From Arthrobacter sp. ZGTC131 (GTDB lineage: Bacteria > Actinomycetota > Actinomycetes > Actinomycetales > Micrococcaceae), in NCBI RefSeq assembly GCF_002929275.1, contig NZ_PJIK01000010.1, positions 123,929 to 187,928 on the forward strand: DNA of 64,000 nt. The letters run 5' to 3'. Below the pieces are notes generated by a model. That model saw only the letters and a list, made by a program, of their open reading frames with translations, did not search any database and was not told the DNA's origin. The translations under genes were made by a program, and so were the position numbers. This document shows, piece after piece, positions 57,518 through 64,000 of the stretch; position 1 is the first letter of the stretch; every line of letters begins with the position of its first letter.

Positions 57518-58363
57518 ATGTCCCAGACACCTGAAACCGGCGTTCGCCAGTTCGCCCTCAACAACGGCGTAACCATCCCCCAGATCGGCTTCGGCGTTTT
57601 CCAGGTTCCGGCCGAAGAAACCCAGCGCATCGTCGAGGAAGCCCTTGAAGCCGGCTACCGGCACATTGACACGGCTGCGGCCTACCGGAACGAGGCCGGC
57701 GTCGGTGCGGCGATCGCGGCATCCGGCATCCCCCGCGAGGAACTCTTCATCACCACCAAGCTGCGCAACGGTGAGCAGGGCTCCGCGGCCGAGGCCTTCG
57801 AAACCAGTCGGAAGGCTCTTGGCCTGGACGTCGTTGACCTCTACCTCATTCATTGGCCGGTACCGTCCCAGGGCCTGTTCACCCAGGCGTGGAAGGTTAT
57901 GGAAAAGCTGTACGCCGACGGCCAGATCCGCGCCATTGGCGTGTCCAACTTCCTGGAGGACCACCTGGCCACGCTGCTGGCGGAGAGCGAGGTGGTTCCC
58001 GCCGTGAACCAGATCGAACTCCACCCGACATTCCAGCAGTCTGCGCTGGCGAGGAAGAGCCGTTCGCACGGGATCGCCGTCGAGGCTTACAGTCCGCTGG
58101 GGCAAGGTGCCGACCTGAACGCCAGCGCGGTTACGGCGCTGGCCGAGGACAGGGGCGCCACGCCGGCGCAGATCATCCTGGCCTGGCACTTGGCAGCGGG
58201 CACCATCGTGATCCCCAAGTCCTCCACGCCTGCCCGCATGCGGGAGAACATAGCTGCCGCGAACATCTCCCTCGACGCGGCGGCTCTTGAGTCCATCAGC
58301 GCCCTGGAGGACGGCTCCCGCGTTGGCGGAGATCCCGCCGTCGCAGCGCATAGTCAGTTCTAG
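57518..58363 (+). CDS. aldo/keto reductase (2,5-diketo-D-gluconate reductase-like)
   Basis: 281 residues. IPQIGFGVFQVPAEETQRIV starts the barrel. YRHIDTAAAYRNEAGVGAAI holds the catalytic Asp and Tyr, LFITTKLRNG the Lys, and VDLYLIHWPVPSQ the His. VEAYSPLGQGADLNASAV and IPKSSTPARMRENI form the NADPH-binding end. It reduces carbonyls on sugars or other small molecules. AGGAG is 7 nt before the ATG. It is the first of two AKR genes in a row (35 bp gap) and divergent from an MmyB-type regulator, which likely senses a carbonyl compound. Confidence 0.9.
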   Translation: MSQTPETGVRQFALNNGVTIPQIGFGVFQVPAEETQRIVEEALEAGYRHIDTAAAYRNEAGVGAAIAASGIPREELFITTKLRNGEQGSAAEAFETSRKALGLDVVDLYLIHWPVPSQGLFTQAWKVMEKLYADGQIRAIGVSNFLEDHLATLLAESEVVPAVNQIELHPTFQQSALARKSRSHGIAVEAYSPLGQGADLNASAVTALAEDRGATPAQIILAWHLAAGTIVIPKSSTPARMRENIAAANISLDAAALESISALEDGSRVGGDPAVAAHSQF

Positions 58364-58397
58364 CTTCCAAAACCAAACAGAAATTGAGACAAGACCA

Positions 58398-59369
58398 ATG
58401 CAATACACGCATCTGGGCCGCTCCGGCCTGAAAGTCTCCCGACTCTGCCTCGGCACCATGAATTTCGGTCCGCAGACCGAGGAGTCCGCAGCGCATTCCA
58501 TAATGGATTCGGCTCAGAACTCCGGCATCAACTTCTTCGACACAGCCAATGTTTACGGCGGCGCGGAGCACCGGGGCTGGACCGAGGAAATCATCGGCCG
58601 CTGGTTCGCCAAGGGCGGCGAGCGCCGTGAACGCACGGTCCTCGCGACCAAGCTCTACGGCACCATGACGGACCGCCCCAACGAGTCCAAGCTCTCGGCG
58701 CTGAACATCCGCCGGGCCCTCGATGCCAGCCTGAAACGCCTGCAGACCGACTACATCGATGTCTACCAGTTCCACCACGTGGACCGGAACACTCCATGGG
58801 ACGAGATCTGGCAGGCCACCGAGGTGGCCGTGCAGCAGGGAAAGATCCTCTACTCAGGCAGCAGCAATTTCGCCGGCTGGCACATTGCGCAGGCACAAGA
58901 AACCGCCTCCCGGCGCAACTACTGCGGGCTGGTCAGCGAACAGTCCATCTACAACCTACTGACCAGGAATGTTGAGCTTGAGGTGATCCCCGCCGCGCAG
59001 CAGTACGGACTCGGGATCATTCCGTGGTCCCCGCTGCACGGTGGCCTACTCGGCGGGGTCCTGAAGAAAGAGCGCGACGGCGTCCGGCGCCTTGAGGGGC
59101 GCGCGCACGAAACGCTGAAAAAGCACCACGACCAGATCCGGGAGTACGAGGACTTTGCCGACGATCTCGGCCACGAACCGGGCGACATCGCCCTCGCCTG
59201 GCTCCTCCACCAGCCGGCGGTGACTGCGCCGATCATAGGGCCCCGAACCCAGGAGCAACTCGACGCCGCCCTCCGGGCATTGGACGTCTCCCTGAATGAC
59301 GACGCCCTCAAGCGCCTGGACGGCATCTTTCCGGGACACCGCACGGCACCGGAGGACTACGCCTGGTGA
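58398..59369 (+). CDS. aldo/keto reductase (YghZ/YajO-like)
   Basis: 323 residues from the ATG at 58398 (the frame continues upstream through the previous gene but not as an AKR). MQYTHLGRSGLKVSRLCLGT, INFFDTANVYGGAEHRGWTE (Asp, Tyr), VLATKLYGTMTDRPNE (Lys) and YIDVYQFHHVDRNTPWDEIW (His) are the conserved residues. It belongs to the larger AKR group (AKR11-14-like), different from its 281-residue neighbour, so the pair is not a simple duplication. A hairpin follows 23 bp after the stop. Confidence 0.9.
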   Translation: MQYTHLGRSGLKVSRLCLGTMNFGPQTEESAAHSIMDSAQNSGINFFDTANVYGGAEHRGWTEEIIGRWFAKGGERRERTVLATKLYGTMTDRPNESKLSALNIRRALDASLKRLQTDYIDVYQFHHVDRNTPWDEIWQATEVAVQQGKILYSGSSNFAGWHIAQAQETASRRNYCGLVSEQSIYNLLTRNVELEVIPAAQQYGLGIIPWSPLHGGLLGGVLKKERDGVRRLEGRAHETLKKHHDQIREYEDFADDLGHEPGDIALAWLLHQPAVTAPIIGPRTQEQLDAALRALDVSLNDDALKRLDGIFPGHRTAPEDYAW

Positions 59370-59391
59370 CCGCCCCTCGGTAGAGCGGCAG

Positions 59392-59419
59392 CCGCCGTCG
59401 GGCCCGAGCCCGCCGGCGG
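59392..59419. terminator. hairpin after the AKR pair
   Basis: CCGCCGTCGGGC pairs with GCCCGCCGGCGG (11 of 12) around a 4-nt loop. No T run. It lies in the 82-bp gap between convergent genes. Confidence 0.5.
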
Positions 59420-59451
59420 TCGTCCGTGAGCGGCACGGCGGCGGCCGCCGA

Positions 59452-59658
59452 CTAAGGCTGAACGGTTGAGCCGCTGGGGCCCGGCGGACGCTGCGGGTCT
59501 TCCAGGGCGGGATCCTGAGGTTCGTCGGGCTGCCCCTCGGATGCATCCGGCGGACTCTGCGGAGGGTTTGCGGGGTCTTCCGACGGCGGGTTCTGCTCGG
59601 GATCGAAGGGAAATTTACCGGCCGGGTTCGTGGTGGATTCGTCGGGCTCTTCGCTCAT
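59452..59658 (-). CDS. small acidic Pro-rich hypothetical protein
   Basis: 68 residues from the ATG at 59658. MSEEPDESTTNPAGKFPFDP, then PSEDPANPPQSPPDASEGQP and DEPQDPALEDPQRPPGPSGS. It is disordered, acidic and rich in Pro, with repeated P-x-D/E-D-P units. Proteins of this composition occur widely in Micrococcaceae and have no known role. A longer frame exists to 59751 but adds a basic, unrelated N-terminus. An AGGATCC-like ribosome site precedes the ATG. Confidence 0.5.
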   Translation of the reverse strand: MSEEPDESTTNPAGKFPFDPEQNPPSEDPANPPQSPPDASEGQPDEPQDPALEDPQRPPGPSGSTVQP

Positions 59659-59822
59659 GTTCAGGATCCTTTGCTGGTCGGGAGTGCCTGGCGCCAGGTA
59701 CGTCCACAGGGCGTGCCCGGCGGTGTTCGCCCTTGAACGGGCTACGTCCAAGGGATATCAGCGCTGGCCCGGTTAGTCCATAGCCCTGCCATCTCGCGCG
59801 CTGTCATCTCGCACGGGCTCCG

Positions 59823-60479
59823 TCAGTTGACCAGTTCGGCCCCGGACCCATGCCCAACCGGCCTCCTGTGGCTCCGCTCCAGCTGGAGGACGTCCCGTCC
59901 GAAGGATGCCACCAGCGACAGCAGCGCCAATGCCACGGCACCCGCGCCGAGTCCTTGCGGCACACCGGGTGTGAGCGCCAGCAGTACGGCAAATGGCTGG
60001 TAGGCGCCGATGACCTTCCGCAGCCTGTTCGACTTGAGCACGCCCCGGAGAGCAGGGCGGATCTGGCCGGCGGCAACGAACGCGTACCACATCAACCCCA
60101 CGGCAAGGACCCATGGCCCAAGGCTGCGCACCGCCGCACACGAAAGGACCAGGACGAGGGCGGCGTCGGTCTGTATATCCAGGCGCCCACCCTCCGGCGT
60201 CGAACTGCCTGTCCTGCGCGCGACAGCCCCGTCGACGGCATCGAGCAGGAACGCCACACAACCCAGGACAACGAAAGAGGGGCCCGGCGGATTGCCATCC
60301 AGCAGCGCGGGAACGGCCATCGTTGCACAACACGCCACGAGAACGGCGCGGATCAGCGTTACGCGATCGGCGGGTGTCGTGAGACCGCTACCAACCAGCC
60401 TCCGGCCGCGAGAAACCCAACCATCGCAACTGCCACATCCGTGAGGGCACTGCGTCCCGCCGAGCTCTCCATAAGCCAC
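59823..60479 (-). CDS. CDP-alcohol phosphatidyltransferase family membrane protein
   Basis: The signature D-x2-D-G-x2-A-R-x8-G-x3-D-x3-D is intact as DAVDGAVARR, then GGRLDIQTD. About six hydrophobic helices surround it (VTLIRAVLVACCATMAVPAL, LVLVLSCAAVRSLGPW, YQPFAVLLALTPG). Such enzymes join an alcohol to CMP-activated lipids, for example glycerol or inositol phosphate. The start is uncertain: GTG at 60479 gives 218 residues, but TTPADRVTLIRAVL near 60390 is where homologues usually begin, and no conventional start codon is present there. It ends 27 bp after a charged tail. Confidence 0.75.
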   Translation of the reverse strand: MAYGELGGTQCPHGCGSCDGWVSRGRRLVGSGLTTPADRVTLIRAVLVACCATMAVPALLDGNPPGPSFVVLGCVAFLLDAVDGAVARRTGSSTPEGGRLDIQTDAALVLVLSCAAVRSLGPWVLAVGLMWYAFVAAGQIRPALRGVLKSNRLRKVIGAYQPFAVLLALTPGVPQGLGAGAVALALLSLVASFGRDVLQLERSHRRPVGHGSGAELVN

Positions 60480-60580
60480 CTCGCGCTCATCGTAGCAATT
60501 CCGGTCGCTGCGAAGGCGCACGCTGTTAACCCTGTGCAAACAGCTGTCCATAGGAAAGACTTTTGGCATGGCTCTATCAC
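60359..60580 (-). CDS. possible small two-helix membrane protein overlapping the phosphatidyltransferase start
   Basis: A second frame on the same strand reads FLWTAVCTGLTACAFAATGI, then SARWLMESSAGRSALTDVAV and AMVGFLAAGGWLVAVSRHPP, ending at TAA 60359. The two hydrophobic helices and the loop between them look like real membrane sequence rather than an antisense shadow. Starts: GTG at 60580 (73 residues, overlapping the divergent AKR start) or ATG at 60490 (43 residues, one helix). It overlaps the 5' part of the phosphatidyltransferase frame by about 120 bp. Either this is the coupled upstream gene or the two frames are one gene split by a sequence error. Confidence 0.4.
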   Translation of the reverse strand: MIEPCQKSFLWTAVCTGLTACAFAATGIATMSARWLMESSAGRSALTDVAVAMVGFLAAGGWLVAVSRHPPIA

Positions 60581-61398
60581 CGCTCGTCGAACTGAACGAC
60601 GGCCACCGGATCCCGCAGATCGGGCTCGGCACCTGGCCCCTGAACGACCGCGAGGTGGCGGACGCCGTCGTAAATGCAGTGGAGGCCGGCTACCGGCATA
60701 TCGATACTGCCGTGAAATACGGAAACGAAGCGGGGGTGGGCGACGGGATCCGGGCAAGTGGCCTGAACCGAGAGGAGTTTTTCGTCACCACCAAACTCGA
60801 CGGTGAATTCCAGGGCGGGGACAGGGCAGTTGCCGGCCTTGAGGGATCGCTGAAGCGGCTGAATATGGACTATGTCGACCTCTTGCTGATCCATTGGCCT
60901 CTGCCCCGCCGCGGGGAGTTTATCTCTACCTGGAAGACCTTCGAGCGGCTTCAGGCCCAAGGCAAGACCCGTTCGATCGGGGTGTCGAATTTCAAGCCGT
61001 CCCACCTGGAACAGCTCATGTGGAGCAGTGACGTTGTGCCGGCCGTCAACCAGATCCAGCTGAACCCTTCGGTCACCCGATCCGCTGACTGCGCCTACCA
61101 CGAGCACCACGGGATTATCACCGAATCGTACAGCCCGCTGGGGGCAGGTTCCGTCTTGCTGTCCGCCCCTGTTTTGCAGCGCATTGCCGGGAAACACGGC
61201 AAAACAGAAAGCCAGGTGGTGCTCCGCTGGCATGTTCAAAACGGGCTCGTCGCCATCCCAAAGTCTGCCGATCCGCAGCGAATGAAAGAAAATATCGACG
61301 TCTTTGACTTCGTCCTGGACGACGAGGACCTGGCAGCCATCAACACGCTAGATGAAGGGCCGGAGGCAGGCGTGAACTCCGATGTGCAGGGGCACTGA
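60568..61398 (+). CDS. aldo/keto reductase (2,5-diketogluconate reductase-like), third copy
   Basis: 276 residues. AGGAAAG precedes the ATG. IPQIGLGTWPLNDREVADAV, YRHIDTAVKYGNEAGVGDGI (Asp, Tyr), FFVTTKLDGEFQGGDRAVAG (Lys) and VDLLLIHWPLPRRGEFISTW (His) are the catalytic set. The C-terminus (ITESYSPLGAGSVLLSAPVL and IPKSADPQRMKENIDVFDFV) matches the reductase at 57518 more closely than the one at 58398. A short-chain carbonyl reductase, substrate unknown. It is separated from the other two by unrelated genes, so it is a distinct locus. Confidence 0.9.
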   Translation: MALSPLVELNDGHRIPQIGLGTWPLNDREVADAVVNAVEAGYRHIDTAVKYGNEAGVGDGIRASGLNREEFFVTTKLDGEFQGGDRAVAGLEGSLKRLNMDYVDLLLIHWPLPRRGEFISTWKTFERLQAQGKTRSIGVSNFKPSHLEQLMWSSDVVPAVNQIQLNPSVTRSADCAYHEHHGIITESYSPLGAGSVLLSAPVLQRIAGKHGKTESQVVLRWHVQNGLVAIPKSADPQRMKENIDVFDFVLDDEDLAAINTLDEGPEAGVNSDVQGH

Positions 61399-61459
61399 GG
61401 GGGAGCGAGCGGCCGTTTTCGAGGCGCTTCCGGCGAATGTCGACTGGCAGAAAAATAGT

Positions 61460-61471
61460 AAGCATGTTTAG
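61460..61471. promoter_or_regulatory. shared stress-type motif upstream of the GlsB/YeaQ gene
   Basis: AAGCATGTTTAG, 71 nt before the ATG at 61543, in an AT-rich context with a possible -10 TAGTAT overlapping its end. It matches the sites at 3010, 27893 and 32801. Confidence 0.45.
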
Positions 61472-61542
61472 TATTAGGGAGAAGGACGAAGCGCACCCGG
61501 CACACCGGGTGCCTCCTCAATGAAAGAAGAAGGAACGATAAA

Positions 61543-61806
61543 ATGGGTTTTTTCGCATTTCTGATTCTGGGCCTCATCGCCGGCGCTATTGCTAAGGCAA
61601 TCCTCCCCGGCCGGCAGGGCGGCGGCATCTTCATCACGCTGCTGCTCGGCGTCGTCGGAGCATTCCTGGGCGGCTGGATCGGCGGCCTGATCTTCGGAAC
61701 CGGGCTCCAGGAATTCTTCTCACTTCAGACGTGGCTGCTGGCCATCGGCGGTGCGATCATCGTGCTGCTGGTTTACGGCATGATCACCAAGCGCACCGCC
61801 CGCTAG
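61543..61806 (+). CDS. GlsB/YeaQ/YmgE-family stress-response membrane protein
   Basis: 87 residues with three hydrophobic helices: FFAFLILGLIAGAIAKAILP, IFITLLLGVVGAFLGGWIGG (the transglycosylase-associated-protein GG motifs) and WLLAIGGAIIVLLVYGMITK. GAIAKAILPGRQGGG is the conserved loop after the first helix. Family members are induced by general stress and sit in the cytoplasmic membrane; the activity is unknown. GAAGGAA stands before the ATG, and a shared 12-bp motif lies upstream. A strong hairpin follows. Confidence 0.9.
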   Translation: MGFFAFLILGLIAGAIAKAILPGRQGGGIFITLLLGVVGAFLGGWIGGLIFGTGLQEFFSLQTWLLAIGGAIIVLLVYGMITKRTAR

Positions 61807-61821
61807 ACGGAGCGCGGCCGG

Positions 61822-61853
61822 AGCCGGCCCCGGGACACTTCCCGGGGCCGGCT
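61822..61853. terminator. terminator after the GlsB/YeaQ gene
   Basis: AGCCGGCCCCGGG and CCCGGGGCCGGCT form a perfect 13-bp stem with a 6-nt loop, followed by TCTTAG, 15 bp after the stop. Confidence 0.85.
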
Positions 61854-61923
61854 TCTTAGCTATAGCCCATTAGCAGGATGAACCATCACACTGTACTGAT
61901 CCCCACAAGAGTAGGAGTTCGCC

Positions 61924-62409
61924 ATGAAATCCAAACTTCTCTTCGGCGTAGGAATTGCCGCTGGTTACGTCCTCGGATCCAGGTCCGGGCGGGCAGCGTA
62001 CGACAAACTTAAAGCCCGCGCCGCCGGCATCTGGGACAGCAAACCAGTGCAGGACAAGGTCGCGGCCGCCACGGAAGCCGTCAAGGAAAAGGCGCCCGAA
62101 GTGGGCGACCAGCTCTCAGAGGCCGCGCGGCGGGCCGGCACGGTCCTCAGCTCCGCCATGCACCGCGACGGAACTAAGTCCGGCGATACCGCGCCAGCTG
62201 GCCCCTCCTCTGCGGCCGCCGCATCAGGTGCCGACTCGGATAGCGGGCACGTTCCCGCCCACAGCACGCATCCGGAGACGGTCAACCTCGGCACGTCCGA
62301 CGTCGAGTCCGATCCGGCGCGGAACAATTCGTCAGGTCAGGACTGGTCCGACGAAGGCGGCGCCACTCCGGCAGGAGCCGCCACCAACGTGGACCCCAAG
62401 CGGCAATAA
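61924..62409 (+). CDS. YtxH-like protein with membrane-anchored N-terminus
   Basis: 161 residues. MKSKLLFGVGIAAGYVLGSR is the YtxH-type short hydrophobic segment ending in GSRSGR. KLKARAAGIWDSKPVQDKVA and AATEAVKEKAPEVGDQLSEA form an amphipathic helical region, and the rest is a disordered Ser/Ala/Asp-rich tail. YtxH-like proteins are general-stress proteins at the membrane. AGTAGGAG is close to the ATG. It follows the GlsB-type stress gene in the same direction but has its own leader after a terminator, so the two are separate transcripts. Confidence 0.75.
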   Translation: MKSKLLFGVGIAAGYVLGSRSGRAAYDKLKARAAGIWDSKPVQDKVAAATEAVKEKAPEVGDQLSEAARRAGTVLSSAMHRDGTKSGDTAPAGPSSAAAASGADSDSGHVPAHSTHPETVNLGTSDVESDPARNNSSGQDWSDEGGATPAGAATNVDPKRQ

Positions 62410-62498
62410 CTAAGTCACTGGCCCCCGTCCCATCTCGGGTCGGAGGCACTGATTTAGTCTCCAGCATTGTTGTCAGACCCCTCTGGCAGAGTTTCGGT

Positions 62499-64000
62499 AT
62501 GGAAGCCATTGGGGAAGGCGTAAACAGTACGGCGGCACCGGCAGCAATGCCGGGCCGCCGTACTTCGCCGTTTCGCAGCCTCCCTCATGCGGGGGCCCTC
62601 CCTCTTGGTTCCCAGACGGGCGCACCTGCCGTGGCGGACACTGCTGCGTCCGACGGCGGAGCTGCCGCCCGTATGGGTGCCGTGGGCTTCGGTACTGCCG
62701 GGGCACCCGGCCTCCCGGTCAGCCTTCGCAGCGCACCGCAGGCCGCAGATCCCGCCGGGCACGACGACGGCGCTACCGCCCGCTTAGACGCCTTCAGCGG
62801 CGGAGCGATGGAGAATCTGCGGCGGTGCCGGGGGCTGCTGGAGGCCGCGGTCGAGTCCGGGCGGGAGGAGCTGGCCCTGGCCGGTTTCGCGGAGGCCGCG
62901 GATTTCGCCGGGCTGACCGAAGAGATCTCCCGCCGGTTCGAATACCTCCAGGTCCTCGGCGCGGCGGCCGTGGACCGCACCCGCACCGAGGCGATCAGCA
63001 ACGCCGCCGGTCCGGCCAGCAAAGCTGCCGGCTGGATCACCGGCTGGGGCCACGACACCGAATCCTCTGCTGCCGCCTCCGGCTCCGCCGCCTCAGGCTC
63101 CGCTGCCGATTCTCCTTCCGGCCCCGCCGCCGGAACCGGCCGGGTCCCGGGGGTGTCGCCGGCCGATGACGGGTGCCGGAACACCGCGGAGTTCCTGCGG
63201 GTCCGGCTGCGGATCAGCACCGGAGAAGCCCGCCGCCGCCTCGCCCTGGCCGACGCCGTCCTCCCCCGCCGCGGCATCACCGGCCGGCCCCAGCCCCCGG
63301 TCTGTGAGGAAACCGCCGCCGCCCTCGCCGAGGGGTCCATTGCCTCCCGCGCCGGGAGCATCATCACCACCGCCCTGGACCGCGTCCGGCACATCGCCGC
63401 CCCGGAGGATCTGGCCCGGATGGAACACGTCCTGACCCGCACCGCGATCGAGAACGACCAGGACTTCCTCACCCGCGTCACCCACCGCTGGGCCGACGCC
63501 ATCGACCAGGACGGCACCGAACCCTCCGAAGAGGACCTCCGGCACCGCCAAGGCGCGTTCCTCCGCCGACCCCGCCGCGGACTCCACCACCTGGAAATCT
63601 TCGCCACACCCGACCAGTACGAACACCTCCTCACCGTCATGAACACCGCCACCAACCCCCGCACCCAACCCACCACCGGCACCGGCGAGGAAAGCAGCGG
63701 AGACGGCATCGGCGGCATCACCACGGGCGCCATCGCGGAAGACGGCGGAGAGGGCACAGCCACCGGCGAGGGCATCGCCACGGGACCTCACGCCGGGCCG
63801 GGGTTCGGCGCCGCGGCCGAAAACGCCGCCGAAAACGCCCACCTCGAACGCCGCACCCGGCCCCAACAACTCCTCGACGGCCTCGTCGGCGCCTGCAAGG
63901 CAGCCCTGGCCGCGGGATGCCTGCCCGCCACCGGCGGACTCCGGCCCCAGATCATGGCCACCATCAGCTACCAGGACCTCCTCAACCGCCTCGAAACGGC
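62499..64000 (+). CDS. DUF222 domain-containing protein, probably an HNH endonuclease (3' end outside window)
   Basis: The frame opens at the ATG at 62499 and is still open at the window end (500 codons). A Gly/Ala-rich N-terminus of about 100 residues comes first. The DUF222 domain then has FEYLQVLGAAAVDRTRTEAI, FLRVRLRISTGEARRRLALA, LPRRGITGRPQPPVCEETAA and VTHRWADAIDQDGTEPSEED. The end of the visible part, RRTRPQQLLDGLVGACKAAL, comes before the HNH motif usual in this family, which would lie beyond the edge. These proteins occur in many copies in Arthrobacter and relatives; their role is unknown. There is a Gly/Thr-rich insertion at about 63670-63800. The start may be later than 62499, since no good ribosome site precedes it. 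Confidence 0.85.
   Translation, partial: MEAIGEGVNSTAAPAAMPGRRTSPFRSLPHAGALPLGSQTGAPAVADTAASDGGAAARMGAVGFGTAGAPGLPVSLRSAPQAADPAGHDDGATARLDAFSGGAMENLRRCRGLLEAAVESGREELALAGFAEAADFAGLTEEISRRFEYLQVLGAAAVDRTRTEAISNAAGPASKAAGWITGWGHDTESSAAASGSAASGSAADSPSGPAAGTGRVPGVSPADDGCRNTAEFLRVRLRISTGEARRRLALADAVLPRRGITGRPQPPVCEETAAALAEGSIASRAGSIITTALDRVRHIAAPEDLARMEHVLTRTAIENDQDFLTRVTHRWADAIDQDGTEPSEEDLRHRQGAFLRRPRRGLHHLEIFATPDQYEHLLTVMNTATNPRTQPTTGTGEESSGDGIGGITTGAIAEDGGEGTATGEGIATGPHAGPGFGAAAENAAENAHLERRTRPQQLLDGLVGACKAALAAGCLPATGGLRPQIMATISYQDLLNRLET

Noticed and set aside
1-64000. Search for tRNA, rRNA, riboswitches, phage or transposase genes
   Set aside because: No tRNA-like cloverleaf, conserved rRNA stretch, riboswitch core or integrase/transposase motif was seen by reading; a covariance-model scan would be needed to exclude small structured RNAs.

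Overview
The window is high-GC DNA from an actinobacterium. Its gene families (a DUF222/HNH protein, a desferrioxamine operon, the Ku/LigD pair, fructose PTS, MHS-type transporters) and its small-protein repertoire fit Arthrobacter/Pseudarthrobacter-like Micrococcaceae best. That assignment is inferred from gene content, not from a marker gene. I see no rRNA, tRNA, CRISPR array, insertion sequence or prophage. Both edge genes are cut: a BrkB-family membrane protein at the left, and a DUF222 protein at the right.

Layout. 1-8.4 kb: BrkB, an acyl-CoA dehydrogenase followed by the fused ends of two deleted genes, dps, signal peptidase I with an overlapping Tat-like micro-ORF, a secreted FG-GAP repeat protein, an O-methyltransferase, a thiamine-binding protein and a TetR regulator. 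8.5-12.5 kb: several small proteins, a SIS protein, azlCD and a glycerophosphodiesterase. 12.5-19.2 kb: DUF445, the 5-oxoprolinase genes pxpABC behind an EcsC-like gene, and an MFS exporter. 19.3-27.2 kb: sugar islands. The first is LacI-ribokinase-RpiB-MFS with two LacI-type palindromes; the second is GH65 phosphorylase plus beta-phosphoglucomutase. 28.3-32.7 kb: the fructose regulon fruR-fruK-fruA-ptsH. 32.9-37.8 kb: SRPBCC and Rho-N proteins beside divergent Ku and LigD (non-homologous end joining). 38-42.2 kb: small proteins, DUF2231, an MHS transporter, a remnant of a FUSC gene, and an SDR.

42.2-47.8 kb is a four-gene desferrioxamine-type operon (desABCD), each junction an ATGA overlap, behind an iron-box-like site. 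48-51.3 kb: small membrane, STAS, GNAT and acyltransferase genes. 51.3-55.5 kb: an acid-sugar catabolic operon (aldolase, LtnD-like dehydrogenase, DUF1537 kinase) divergent from a GntR/FadR regulator, with two TGTCAGACA sites between them. 55.5-64 kb: dodecin, two coupled small ORFs, an XRE regulator, three aldo/keto reductases, a CDP-alcohol phosphotransferase, GlsB/YeaQ and YtxH-like stress proteins, and the DUF222 protein.

Themes that cross genes: (1) at least seven genes have a TAnnnT hexamer exactly 6 nt before the start codon and no Shine-Dalgarno, which points to leaderless mRNAs. (2) A near-palindromic 12-mer close to AAGCATRCTTAG lies 59-112 nt upstream of four stress-type genes (dps, DUF6458, SRPBCC, GlsB). 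(3) Two paralogous small proteins 40 kb apart share a motif (ALYRNLDTP...FGA..WY) and are both translationally coupled by an ATGA overlap to different upstream cistrons.
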